Positions 17,601 to 26,589 of a DNA stretch of 63,230 bases are shown here, piece by piece; within the stretch, counting starts at the first letter, position 1; each line of letters begins with the position of its first letter. Made by a program: the position numbers and the translations under genes. Under the pieces are notes generated by a model. It searched no databases and was not told the origin of the DNA. It saw only the letters and a list, made by a program, of their open reading frames with translations. The stretch is taken from contig DCIR01000009.1 of NCBI GenBank assembly GCA_002317155.1, positions 1 to 63,230 of the forward strand, read 5' to 3'. This stretch comes from Lachnospiraceae bacterium UBA1721. GTDB taxonomy: Bacteria > Bacillota > Clostridia > Lachnospirales > Lachnospiraceae.

Positions 17601-17630
17601 GAGGAAGTCGTTAGTGGCTTCCTCTTTTTT
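17601..17630 (+). terminator. Intrinsic terminator after flagellin 2
   Basis: Perfect 7-bp stem GAGGAAG/CTTCCTC (17601-17607 with 17618-17624), 10-nt loop, six Ts. Confidence 0.9.
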
Positions 17631-17692
17631 GATATTTATACGCGGTTATTAATAAATGTAACATATTGTACATATAAAATGTGAGGATTAAT

Positions 17693-20600
17693 ATGGCATT
17701 AGATTTTTTGGAAAATATATATGATGTAAGTAGATTGATATTTGAATTAAAAAGATGCGTTGAAAGTGCTAACTGTAGTGATACTTGGATGTTCAGTCAA
17801 TATTGGAATGATAGCGCAGAAGCCATCAGAAAAATATACAATGAGTATATTATCAATAATAGCTATCGAGCATCGGTAATTAAAAAGATAGTAGATTCAG
17901 TTCGTGAAAATATCAATAATCCTTTATTATGTGGGGGTATTATTGAAGATGAATTCATTCCTGAATTATATAAGATTATTGCGGAGGCAGGTAAAATAGA
18001 TGTTGAAGAGGGTGGGCTCCATTTTACAAGTTCAAAGTCAGGATTAATAACTGTGCAAAATACCAATACAGGACGATACTGGCATAGTATTGTTGATCCT
18101 TTGCAGGAGGCATGGGATAAGGCACAATTGTTATATACCCCGAATGTGAACAGTATTATTATTATGGGATGTGGTTTGGGGTATTTGGCATATCAGCTGT
18201 GGAAGAAGTCTTTTGAATCTGCGCATATTTATATATTCGAAAACAATCCCCAAATGTTGGAATACGCTCATGAATTTGGAGTGTTGGATTGGATTAATCC
18301 TGAAAATCTAACCGTATTTATAGACGAGGATTCTGATAACTTATTTAATAAAGTAGCTACTTTTGAATCGGATTATTCCAGATGTATATATTTTATTGCT
18401 GACTGGATAGCGGATGAGGTAGATGTAAGCTTAAAGCAGAAGCTGAATGATTTTACTGAGAATCAGAAAGCTGCTATTAGATATGCTGAGAGATTTGATG
18501 TGAATTATTATAATAATCTTAGCTTATTCCAGGGAACTATTGAAGATCTGAAGGGCAAGCAGACAGACATTAATGATATAAGAGGAAAAGAATATATAGT
18601 AGTTGCAGCTGGTCCGTCACTTAACAAGAAGATGGATTACCTAAGAAGTATGCAGGGTGTAAAAACGATAATCGCAGTAGATGGTGCATTGAAGAAATTA
18701 CTTGCAAATGATATTCATCCAGATTATGTTACAGCGCTCGATCCGAATAAGACTCTTATGCATTATCTTGATGGAATCGAAGAACAGACAAGAGAAATTA
18801 CTCTTATAGCGGATAGTGTGGTTTATTGGAAATATATTGCTAATTATCAGGGGCCGATATACAGAGTTTGTTCGTCAGATAGTAAACTGAATGTAGCTGA
18901 TAAAGAAAAATATGGCATACCAGATCTTGGATATCATGGTACTGTGAGCGGTTTGGCAATAGAAGAGGCTGTGTATTTTGGCGCTGAAAAGATTGAATTG
19001 ATAGGTCTTGATTTGGCATTCCCAGGAGGAAAGCATCACGCAGACGGTATTGGTGTGAATACAAGTGACAGAATGGATGGAGACATAATGGTTCCATCTG
19101 TAACTGGCGAACCTGTCGGAACAAATGCAACATTCGAAAAATTTATTAGAGAAATAGAGATTCAAGTAGCCCAGTATCCGGATATCATTTTTGAAGATTT
19201 ATCGGATAGTGGTGCATATATTAAGGGGACCTATTGCGGGCGCTGGTATGAAACATTACCGGCTATATGTGATGCAAAAGAGTATTTCGACAGACTTGCA
19301 GATGATGATATGTTGGCGTGGGATGAAAAGTATTATGTGTTAAGACAGTATTATCATTATTTGAGAACAAAAGAAGGGTTAGAAGAAGCAGATATCGTCA
19401 ATAGTAGGATTTTCAATAAAGCATATGAAGAAGTAGCTAATGAGTTTATTTCAAAGAATAACATAAAAGTGAGGGATGATAAAAGCGAGGATAATGAATT
19501 CATATTGCTGATTACTTCGATATATAATAGCGGAGATGCGGTAACAAAGCAGATGCTTGAAGATGCTGAAAAATTTCAAACGAAACATGGCTTGAAAGTG
19601 ATTATTATCAATACTAATGAATATTTGTGTGGGAAATTAGTAGCACTAACTGATAAAGCAATAAAGATGCAAAATGATGTGGTTTTCAACGATCAAATCA
19701 TTTACATGGGAAATAAATATTCTTATGTTGATTGTGATACTGAAATGCCTGATATTGAATATGTTGCAAAAATTTGTAATGTGCTTGCATCATATAATAT
19801 CAAGGGAATAATTTCTTATGACCCTATGAGTTTATTTGCCGAAATATGTAAAAAGTTCGGATATGTTGAGTATCGCTTCGGATATTTTGATGATGTCGAC
19901 GATGATGCTTGGATTGATTATTCACTACAGTTATATGAAGATATATCATCAGGTAAAATAGACAAAGAAGAAATAGTTGGATTGAAGCAAGGGTTTGCTC
20001 AAAAGCTTACATATGCATTTAGTACAAATGATGTAAGGAATATAGTACTTAATTATTCTTATCTATTTAAGTTAGATTATGATGCTGAATATTTGAGCGA
20101 ATTCTTGGATTATCTTCTTACTACCGATGATATTGAGTATATGAAATTTAATTTCATATATCAGCAAATAGTTACAGAAATATTTTTACATAATGAATTA
20201 AAAAATACAGAAATTGATATTAAGCTTCAAAAGCTTTTAGAAAAATGTATAAATCAAATTAAAAGGGAACTTCCTTCGGAATTACTTACGCCTATTGATA
20301 AAAATGATCGTAAACAGGACCTGGTTATAGTTATAACAAGTCAGTATTTATCTACCAACCATGGACCGACTAAGTCTGCGCTTGATCGATGCAGTATACT
20401 TATGAATGAACTTCATAAGAAGGTGATGTTGATAAATACCGCGGAACTTATTCAGTTAAATGGAATGATGCCATTTTATAATATATATATGCCCAATTAT
20501 GTGAATGAATTATCAGAAACAGAATCCGTTGAATGGAAAGGTAATAAGATCCCGTTTTATCAGTGTGATCATGGAATGCCTGGGATAGAGTTGACCATAG

Positions 20601-21409
20601 AACTTCTCAAATTTATAAGAAACAATAAACCTCTTTTTGTTTTAGAGATTGGTTCGGGAAGTGTATTTACTGCGCTTGTAAGTAATATTATTCCAGTTTT
20701 GTCTGATGCAATGGTTCCTTCTCAAATTGGTTATTTTGGTACACAGGCTATAACGTGTTCAAAAGTGTTGGACGAAAATGATGAGAGGAGGTTACAAGTT
20801 TGTAATATTGACAGCAATCGTATTTTGAAAAATTATTTTACAATGAAAGTTAAAGATTCAACAGAGATTCATACGCGTGATGAGTTTGGTATATCCGAAG
20901 AATCATTTTGTATTGCAATTGTTGGGGCTCGACTAGATATTGAGTTAAATGATGAATTGTTATCATTTATGGAAGAAGAACTTAAGGAGAATTATTACTA
21001 TATTCTGATGGGAAGATGCGTTAGTTTGGATGAGAAGATGGCAAAGTATCCTAAATTATCAGAACATGTAATTTATTTAGGATTTGTGGATGATACGCAG
21101 AGTTATTTGCGATTATGTGATATATATCTTAATCCACCAAGAAGAGGAGGTGGATTCTCTTCTGTCGAGGCAATGATTAATGGAATACCTGTTGTGACAC
21201 TTAATTCGGGTGATGTATCAATTGCACTGGGTGAGGATTTATGTTGCAAAGATATGGGAGAGATATCAGATCTCATGTATGTATTAGAAAATGATAAGGA
21301 ATTCTATAATTCGTTATCTATTAGGGTAAAAGAACGAGCTTTGCTACTACAGAATTCTGAAGGTATATTTGGAAATACTCTAAAGGCGTTTATCGAGAAA
21401 TTTGTGTGA
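17693..21409 (+). CDS. Maf/PseE-type motility-associated glycosyltransferase (DUF115) with C-terminal GT-B domain
   Basis: 1238 aa from ATG 17693 (GTGAGGATTA upstream). Residues about 299-520 are the DUF115 Maf core: YIVVAAGPSLNKKMDYLRSM, DPNKTLMHYL, and IGLDLAFPGGKHHADG. Maf proteins transfer nonulosonic acids or related sugars to flagellin Ser/Thr in the cytoplasm. Most are 600-700 aa; this one is twice that. Residues about 602-720 and 876-1000 look like copies of one Rossmann-like half (ITSIYNSGDAVTKQML against ITSQYLSTNHGPTKSAL); a donor-binding lobe follows the second copy at 1073-1238 (IVGARLDIEL, GFVDDTQSYLRLCDIYLNPP, FSSVEAMINGIPVVTLNSGD). Lying directly after the flagellins, it is the best candidate for their primary glycosyltransferase. 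Confidence 0.87.
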   Translation: MALDFLENIYDVSRLIFELKRCVESANCSDTWMFSQYWNDSAEAIRKIYNEYIINNSYRASVIKKIVDSVRENINNPLLCGGIIEDEFIPELYKIIAEAGKIDVEEGGLHFTSSKSGLITVQNTNTGRYWHSIVDPLQEAWDKAQLLYTPNVNSIIIMGCGLGYLAYQLWKKSFESAHIYIFENNPQMLEYAHEFGVLDWINPENLTVFIDEDSDNLFNKVATFESDYSRCIYFIADWIADEVDVSLKQKLNDFTENQKAAIRYAERFDVNYYNNLSLFQGTIEDLKGKQTDINDIRGKEYIVVAAGPSLNKKMDYLRSMQGVKTIIAVDGALKKLLANDIHPDYVTALDPNKTLMHYLDGIEEQTREITLIADSVVYWKYIANYQGPIYRVCSSDSKLNVADKEKYGIPDLGYHGTVSGLAIEEAVYFGAEKIELIGLDLAFPGGKHHADGIGVNTSDRMDGDIMVPSVTGEPVGTNATFEKFIREIEIQVAQYPDIIFEDLSDSGAYIKGTYCGRWYETLPAICDAKEYFDRLADDDMLAWDEKYYVLRQYYHYLRTKEGLEEADIVNSRIFNKAYEEVANEFISKNNIKVRDDKSEDNEFILLITSIYNSGDAVTKQMLEDAEKFQTKHGLKVIIINTNEYLCGKLVALTDKAIKMQNDVVFNDQIIYMGNKYSYVDCDTEMPDIEYVAKICNVLASYNIKGIISYDPMSLFAEICKKFGYVEYRFGYFDDVDDDAWIDYSLQLYEDISSGKIDKEEIVGLKQGFAQKLTYAFSTNDVRNIVLNYSYLFKLDYDAEYLSEFLDYLLTTDDIEYMKFNFIYQQIVTEIFLHNELKNTEIDIKLQKLLEKCINQIKRELPSELLTPIDKNDRKQDLVIVITSQYLSTNHGPTKSALDRCSILMNELHKKVMLINTAELIQLNGMMPFYNIYMPNYVNELSETESVEWKGNKIPFYQCDHGMPGIELTIELLKFIRNNKPLFVLEIGSGSVFTALVSNIIPVLSDAMVPSQIGYFGTQAITCSKVLDENDERRLQVCNIDSNRILKNYFTMKVKDSTEIHTRDEFGISEESFCIAIVGARLDIELNDELLSFMEEELKENYYYILMGRCVSLDEKMAKYPKLSEHVIYLGFVDDTQSYLRLCDIYLNPPRRGGGFSSVEAMINGIPVVTLNSGDVSIALGEDLCCKDMGEISDLMYVLENDKEFYNSLSIRVKERALLLQNSEGIFGNTLKAFIEKFV

Positions 21410-21491
21410 TTTAATTTAGTCTTTGAGATACTGAGTACTACTGAAATCCATTCTATCACTATATTTATAGAAAGATTTGTTGAAAATACAC

Positions 21492-23363
21492 ATGAATTAT
21501 AAGCTATATGTTATTTCTGATATGGAAAATCAGGTGATCCCTAATGAATCTATCTACTGTAGCATAAAAGCAAACAGCCTGGCGGAAGGTATTCGGCAGG
21601 CTGTTTTTGATGATAAAGAAGCTGAATATGTGGGTGTATTGACTAGGGGGAGATATTTTATTCGTTATGAATTACCGGTCGATGAAGCATATTTAGATAG
21701 CCTTTTTGATAAGTATGAAATGATTATTCCGTATGATGGGGTTGTGGGGGCGAAAACGCTTAAAGAACAGTTTGGGGTTCTTACAAATAAGTCTGACATT
21801 CTTGATAGATTAGAAGAGATAATAGTTCAATATTTCCCAGAATATAGGGATGCATATGAATATTGTTTTGGCGGTAATAGAATATTTACGGAAAATATGG
21901 TCATCGCACGTAAGGATATTCTTAAAGAATTTTATAGATGGGCTGATAACGTGATAAACATATTGAATAATGGATGTTTATCGTGTGAAAGAGAAGATTA
22001 TCATGGTTGGGCAGATGAATATAATCTCCTTATAGGATGGCTTCTTAAAGTGTTTATTTGTACTAAAAATATTCATAGCTGTTCTGTGTTTGAGTATAAA
22101 AAGAATCCTGAAATATGGTTGAATGCCGATAGAAAAAATGAATTGGTACAGCAGTATGTTGATAATGTTCTTACAGAATTATTATCATATAGAAAGGAAT
22201 ACGGATTTGAAGAGCCACTGGCAGATGAGTTGTCACCAGTTGATTTTGGCGAAAAGATACCCGTGTGGGCATGTTGGTGGCAGGGTGCAGATACTATTCC
22301 AGAGATGCCGAGTATATGTTTGGATTCTATTAAAAGGAACCTTCCAAGTAATTCAGAATTAATTATTATTACATTAGAAAATGTAATGAGATATGTTTCA
22401 TTTACTCCTGAAATAATTGATAAGTTTAACCAAGGGATAATCACATATACACATATGTCAGATATTCTTAGAGCTGAACTATTGTATAGGTATGGAGGTA
22501 TGTGGGTAGATGTGACATATTACGCACCTAAGGCTATCTCTGAGATTATTTTAAAACAGGATTTTTATACAATCGGATTTGGGAAAAGATTATGGGCGAA
22601 TGATGTTATGAAGGGCAGATGGACTCTCTCGATGATTGTTACACCGCCTAAACATCCAACTATGCAGTTTTTGATGGAAGGTTTATGGACATATTGGGAT
22701 AAGGCATCTGAATTGGTGGATTACTATCTTATTGATTTTGTATTTGAAGCAGGATATAAAAATTTTGCTGAAATAAAAAAAGCAGTTGATTCATCATTGC
22801 TTACCTCAACCAAAATGATTGATCTCCAGCTCAGAATGAATCAACGTATAACCGATAAAGAGAAAAAATGGCTTATTGATACATCTGTCTTCTATAAGCT
22901 GAATCGAAAGAACGAGTATCATACATTGACGCCTGAAGGAGATATTACATTCTATGGATATATGGCATTGCAGGCAGGACGTCACGATTTGTTGAAACAA
23001 TATGATAATGAATTATGTAATCAGGTGCGTGTTATTGAATGTGGAACTATTCAGAAAGTTATGGATATTATTAGGCACTATAATCCTATTAATATTCTCG
23101 ACTATGGTCTTTCATTATATCGAAATGGATGGGTTAATAAAGGAATGATTAGAGAAATTCTTTTACATTCATTTATGTTAATAGGGATGAGAGATGAAGA
23201 ATTAAGTCTCATTGAATTACCGATTATTTCATCGGTTTATGATAAAATTATCAATAGGGCAGATTATCCTTTTTCTCCGGAAAATATTATATTTTCAGAA
23301 GAGTTTTGTATTGTTCTATTACCTGAAGGAAATAGCTTTGATTTGATTATATTAGGAAAATAG
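21492..23363 (+). CDS. DUF4422-like plus capsular-type sugar transferase fusion
   Basis: 623 aa from ATG 21492; no clear Shine-Dalgarno, and a TTG at 21477 is an alternative. Residues 1-210 resemble a DUF4422 domain (YVGVLTRGRYFI, IIPYDGVVGAKTLKEQF). Residues about 255-400 are a Caps_synth/Gly_transf_sug domain: IPVWACWWQGADTIP, then DILRAELLYRYGGMWVDVTY with the DV(D)-type metal site near 338. The remaining 220 residues are unassigned. It follows the Maf gene with no terminator between, so co-transcription is likely. Two catalytic domains in one chain recur in this island. Confidence 0.78.
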   Translation: MNYKLYVISDMENQVIPNESIYCSIKANSLAEGIRQAVFDDKEAEYVGVLTRGRYFIRYELPVDEAYLDSLFDKYEMIIPYDGVVGAKTLKEQFGVLTNKSDILDRLEEIIVQYFPEYRDAYEYCFGGNRIFTENMVIARKDILKEFYRWADNVINILNNGCLSCEREDYHGWADEYNLLIGWLLKVFICTKNIHSCSVFEYKKNPEIWLNADRKNELVQQYVDNVLTELLSYRKEYGFEEPLADELSPVDFGEKIPVWACWWQGADTIPEMPSICLDSIKRNLPSNSELIIITLENVMRYVSFTPEIIDKFNQGIITYTHMSDILRAELLYRYGGMWVDVTYYAPKAISEIILKQDFYTIGFGKRLWANDVMKGRWTLSMIVTPPKHPTMQFLMEGLWTYWDKASELVDYYLIDFVFEAGYKNFAEIKKAVDSSLLTSTKMIDLQLRMNQRITDKEKKWLIDTSVFYKLNRKNEYHTLTPEGDITFYGYMALQAGRHDLLKQYDNELCNQVRVIECGTIQKVMDIIRHYNPINILDYGLSLYRNGWVNKGMIREILLHSFMLIGMRDEELSLIELPIISSVYDKIINRADYPFSPENIIFSEEFCIVLLPEGNSFDLIILGK

Positions 23364-23385
23364 ATCTCGTTATGGGAAGGTTTAT

Positions 23386-23547
23386 ATGGCAGAGGATTTT
23401 ATTCAAGAAATATATAAAAGGGGAAGCTTAATTGCAATATGTAAAGAGTGTGAACAGCTTCTGTATATGCGAAATTACGGTGCTATGGGTGATAGTTGGA
23501 AGAAAAATGCACCTGCAATAGTGGATGTATGTGAAGTATGGGGATAG
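23386..23547 (+). CDS. Small 53-aa protein translationally coupled to the FkbH-like gene
   Basis: Begins ATG 23386 with GGGAAGG about 7 bp upstream and stops at TAG 23545-23547, overlapping the next start (ATG 23538) by 10 bp. The product has a C-x2-C pair (IAICKECEQLLYMRNYG), is free of membrane segments and ends DVCEVWG. FkbH-type loading enzymes usually work with an acyl-carrier protein, but no DSL phosphopantetheine motif is present, so it is not an ordinary ACP. The good SD, short spacing (22 bp after the upstream stop) and overlap argue for a real gene; I do not recognise the family. Confidence 0.6.
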   Translation: MAEDFIQEIYKRGSLIAICKECEQLLYMRNYGAMGDSWKKNAPAIVDVCEVWG

Positions 23548-25346
23548 AAGTTTTGAATAAGCATATAACTGCTGAGGGTATGATTGGTGAATCATATTTT
23601 GACAAAATAAAGCTTGTAATATGGGATATGGATGAGACTTTTTGGAAAGGAACTCTTTCCGAAGGTGATATAAGTTGTCCGGAAGAGAATATATTACTGG
23701 TAAAGCTTTTGACTGCAAACGGTATTATTAATTCTATATCTTCTAAAAATGATGCTTCTTCAGTTATGAATAAGCTTGAGGATCTTGAATCTGGATTATC
23801 TGAGTATTTTGTTTTCAATAACATTAATTGGGACGAAAAGGGAAGTCAGATTGCGGATAAGTTATCGAGGATGAAGTTGAGGGCAGAGAATACGTTATTT
23901 ATCGATGATAATCATCGTAATCTTGAAGAGGCTGTTTATGCCAATCCGGGTTTATTTACGGGAGGACCGGAAATAGTATTAGAACTTCAGAAATATATTG
24001 TTGAAGTTATTGAAAAGAATGGTTCGGCAAAAGATCCTGAAAATACTAGATTAGCTCATTATCATATGCTTGAAGAGAAAGATGAGGCAAAAAAAGAGTA
24101 TTCATCAAATGAGCAGTTTTTATATGATAGTCAGATTGTTGTAGATATTAATTTTGATTGTATGCCTCAGCTTGATAGGATATTGGAGTTGGTAGAGCGA
24201 ACTAATCAACTTAATTATACCAAGCATAGAAGTAGCAAAAATGAACTTGAGAAGGCAATATTAAATGACTGGAATAGATGTGCATATGTATCTGTAAAAG
24301 ATAAATTTGGCGACTATGGAATAGTTGGTTTTTTTTGTTATAACAGATTTGAAAAAAAGATGGTGCATTTCCTTTTTTCATGTCGCGTGATGGGAATGGG
24401 AATTGAACAATACGTATATTCAAGAATGAATTATCCGTATGTAGATATAGTTGAACCTGTTGCGGTGAAGCTTGAGGTTGATAAAACTGTTGATTGGATA
24501 AGTGAAGACTATAATAAAACTGTTTCAGAACAGCTTTCGGACAGAATTAACAACAGGGTTCGTATATTACTTAAAGGACCGTGTGACTTAAGTGCTATAG
24601 AACAGTATCTTATAGGCGGAGCTGTGACAGGCGAATTTAACTTTGTTAATACAGATGGATATATTACTACGGGACAGAATCACTCGGTTCATATTTTTGA
24701 AGGAGCTAATGTACCGGAGGAAGAACTGAGATTAATGCTTGCAGATGCTCCTTTTTTGAGGCATGAAGATTTTGATACAATAATGTTTAAGAAAGAGTAT
24801 CAGATCGTTTGTTATAGTCTGCTACCCGATTGTCATGCAGGATTATATCAGCATAAAGAGTCGGGATTATATGCTAGTTTCGGTAGTGTGAATTTTGATT
24901 TGACTGATCAAAGGAATTGGGGTGGATATATTGATGGAAGTATTCCTAACCATTTCTATCCATTTAGTGAGCAAACATGTAGAAAATTTAGTGAGAATTG
25001 GGAATTCATAGGAACTACACCAGATGACATGTTGCTTTTTAATCTTGAATATATGTATGAGAATGCTTTGGGAAACCCTACATTCATTTTTTTATTGGGA
25101 AGCGAAATGGAGTATGAAGGAGATAATCCTGAGTTTGCTAATCATGCACAAAGGCATAAGAGAGTAAATGAATTAATAAAGCAGTTTGCATCGGATAAAC
25201 ATAGAATCAAGATTGTAAATTTGTCTGATTATATACATAGCCAAGATGATTATGAAGATGGAATAAATCATTTTAGCAGACGTGTTTATTATGATTTGGC
25301 AACAAAAGTAGTTGAATATATTAATGAGAAGGTCAGTAAAGGATGA
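23538..25346 (+). CDS. FkbH-like HAD-IIIC protein with acyltransferase-like and C-terminal SGNH-like region
   Basis: 602 aa. Residues about 20-145 are a HAD-IIIC domain with motif I VIWDMDETFWKGTL (DxDxT) and motif IV LFIDDNHRNLEEA. Residues about 200-310 resemble the GNAT-like part of FkbH proteins (YGIVGFFCYN; FLFSCRVMGMGIEQYV). The C-terminal 250 residues (VCYSLLPDCHAGLYQHK near 425, GINHFSRRVYYDLA near 580) look like a hydrolase/esterase domain of SGNH type, though the catalytic Ser is not certain. FkbH enzymes load phosphoglycerate-derived glyceryl groups. Here it may make or move a glyceryl or acyl decoration of the glycan. It overlaps the 53-aa gene upstream and, by ATGA, the CgeB gene downstream. 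Confidence 0.78.
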   Translation: MGIEVLNKHITAEGMIGESYFDKIKLVIWDMDETFWKGTLSEGDISCPEENILLVKLLTANGIINSISSKNDASSVMNKLEDLESGLSEYFVFNNINWDEKGSQIADKLSRMKLRAENTLFIDDNHRNLEEAVYANPGLFTGGPEIVLELQKYIVEVIEKNGSAKDPENTRLAHYHMLEEKDEAKKEYSSNEQFLYDSQIVVDINFDCMPQLDRILELVERTNQLNYTKHRSSKNELEKAILNDWNRCAYVSVKDKFGDYGIVGFFCYNRFEKKMVHFLFSCRVMGMGIEQYVYSRMNYPYVDIVEPVAVKLEVDKTVDWISEDYNKTVSEQLSDRINNRVRILLKGPCDLSAIEQYLIGGAVTGEFNFVNTDGYITTGQNHSVHIFEGANVPEEELRLMLADAPFLRHEDFDTIMFKKEYQIVCYSLLPDCHAGLYQHKESGLYASFGSVNFDLTDQRNWGGYIDGSIPNHFYPFSEQTCRKFSENWEFIGTTPDDMLLFNLEYMYENALGNPTFIFLLGSEMEYEGDNPEFANHAQRHKRVNELIKQFASDKHRIKIVNLSDYIHSQDDYEDGINHFSRRVYYDLATKVVEYINEKVSKG

Positions 25347-26551
25347 GATTACTTTACTATTACTGGGGAGAAGTGACAGCGAACAGTGCACAAAAAGCTA
25401 TGGAAGCGATCGGTGTGCAGTTAAAGGTGATATCTCCTCAAAGAATTGTATATGACAATGATGCTGAATTCATGAACTTAATAAAAAAAGAACTTGTGGG
25501 GGAGAATGGACAGTTTATTTATGATGCAATTTTTTCCTTCAATTATTACCCGGATTTGTCAAGAGTTGCGGAGACTTGTGGGGTAAAATATATAGCTTGG
25601 GTTTATGATTCTCCTCATAATACGTTAGAGTCTATTACTTTGGACAATAAATGTAATAGAGTTTTTATTTTTGATTATGCACTATACCTGAGACTTAAAG
25701 ATGAAGGAATAAGAACGGTATATTATCAACCACTTCCGGTGAGAAATGTTTGCAGCAGTGGAATAAATGAAAGTAGTTATTTAGTGAACGATAATTCAGG
25801 TAAAAAGCAAATATTGAAATATGAGCATGAGATAACTTTTTTGGGAAATCTTTATGATGGTGATCAGGATTTTTATGGCAAGATAGCATATATGCCTGAC
25901 TATATTTCCGGATATTTGGAAGCAATCATTAATGCACAGATGCAGATATATGGGATAGATTTATTCGATTCACTTATAAGTTCAGATATGATGAACAATA
26001 TATCGAAATATGTAAAAACGGATTTGGGACTAAGTTATAGAAAATGTGGAGAGGAAATTTTTAAAAATATCCTTAGACGTAGAGTTACTCGTAATGAACG
26101 TATTGAAGTCTTAAAGCGTTTGGGACGAGAGATAGGAAATGTAGATTTGTATTGTGAGAATAATCATCCGGAACTTCCGGTAAAATATTGTGGATATGCT
26201 CAGTACGAAACTGAGATGCCGGAGATATTTAGGGATAGTAAGATAAATATAAACATTACGCTTAGATCAATTCAAACAGGAATTCCTTTGAGAGTAATGG
26301 ATATATTGGGTGCTGGTGGATTCTGTCTTACAAATTATCAGGCTGAATTGAATGAGTATTTTGAGAATGGAGTGGATTTGGTTTGGTATGAGAGTATTGA
26401 TGATTTGGTAGACAAGTGTCGGTATTATTTATCACATGATAAAGAGCGTGAGGCAATTGCTTGTAATGGTCATAAAAAAGCAATGGAATTGTTCTCGTAT
26501 GAAAATCAATTGCAAGCGATAATGGCAAAAGCATTTGATGTTAATGTATAG
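25343..26551 (+). CDS. CgeB-family (DUF3880) glycosyltransferase, copy 2
   Basis: 402 aa. Its start overlaps the FkbH stop (ATGA), showing translational coupling. The N-terminal lobe has DAIFSFNYYPDLSRVAE and IAWVYDSPHNTL; the donor lobe has FRDSKININITLRSIQTGIP and VMDILGAGGFCLTNYQ, the CgeB signature. It is closely related in layout to the copies at 5676-6860 and 31816-32991 but differs in many residues, so these are old paralogues. Substrate unknown; likely the surface or flagellin glycan. Confidence 0.86.
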   Translation: MRLLYYYWGEVTANSAQKAMEAIGVQLKVISPQRIVYDNDAEFMNLIKKELVGENGQFIYDAIFSFNYYPDLSRVAETCGVKYIAWVYDSPHNTLESITLDNKCNRVFIFDYALYLRLKDEGIRTVYYQPLPVRNVCSSGINESSYLVNDNSGKKQILKYEHEITFLGNLYDGDQDFYGKIAYMPDYISGYLEAIINAQMQIYGIDLFDSLISSDMMNNISKYVKTDLGLSYRKCGEEIFKNILRRRVTRNERIEVLKRLGREIGNVDLYCENNHPELPVKYCGYAQYETEMPEIFRDSKININITLRSIQTGIPLRVMDILGAGGFCLTNYQAELNEYFENGVDLVWYESIDDLVDKCRYYLSHDKEREAIACNGHKKAMELFSYENQLQAIMAKAFDVNV

Positions 26552-26589
26552 AATTTACATTTGACCTATGTACATTTTAGAGGTGCTGT

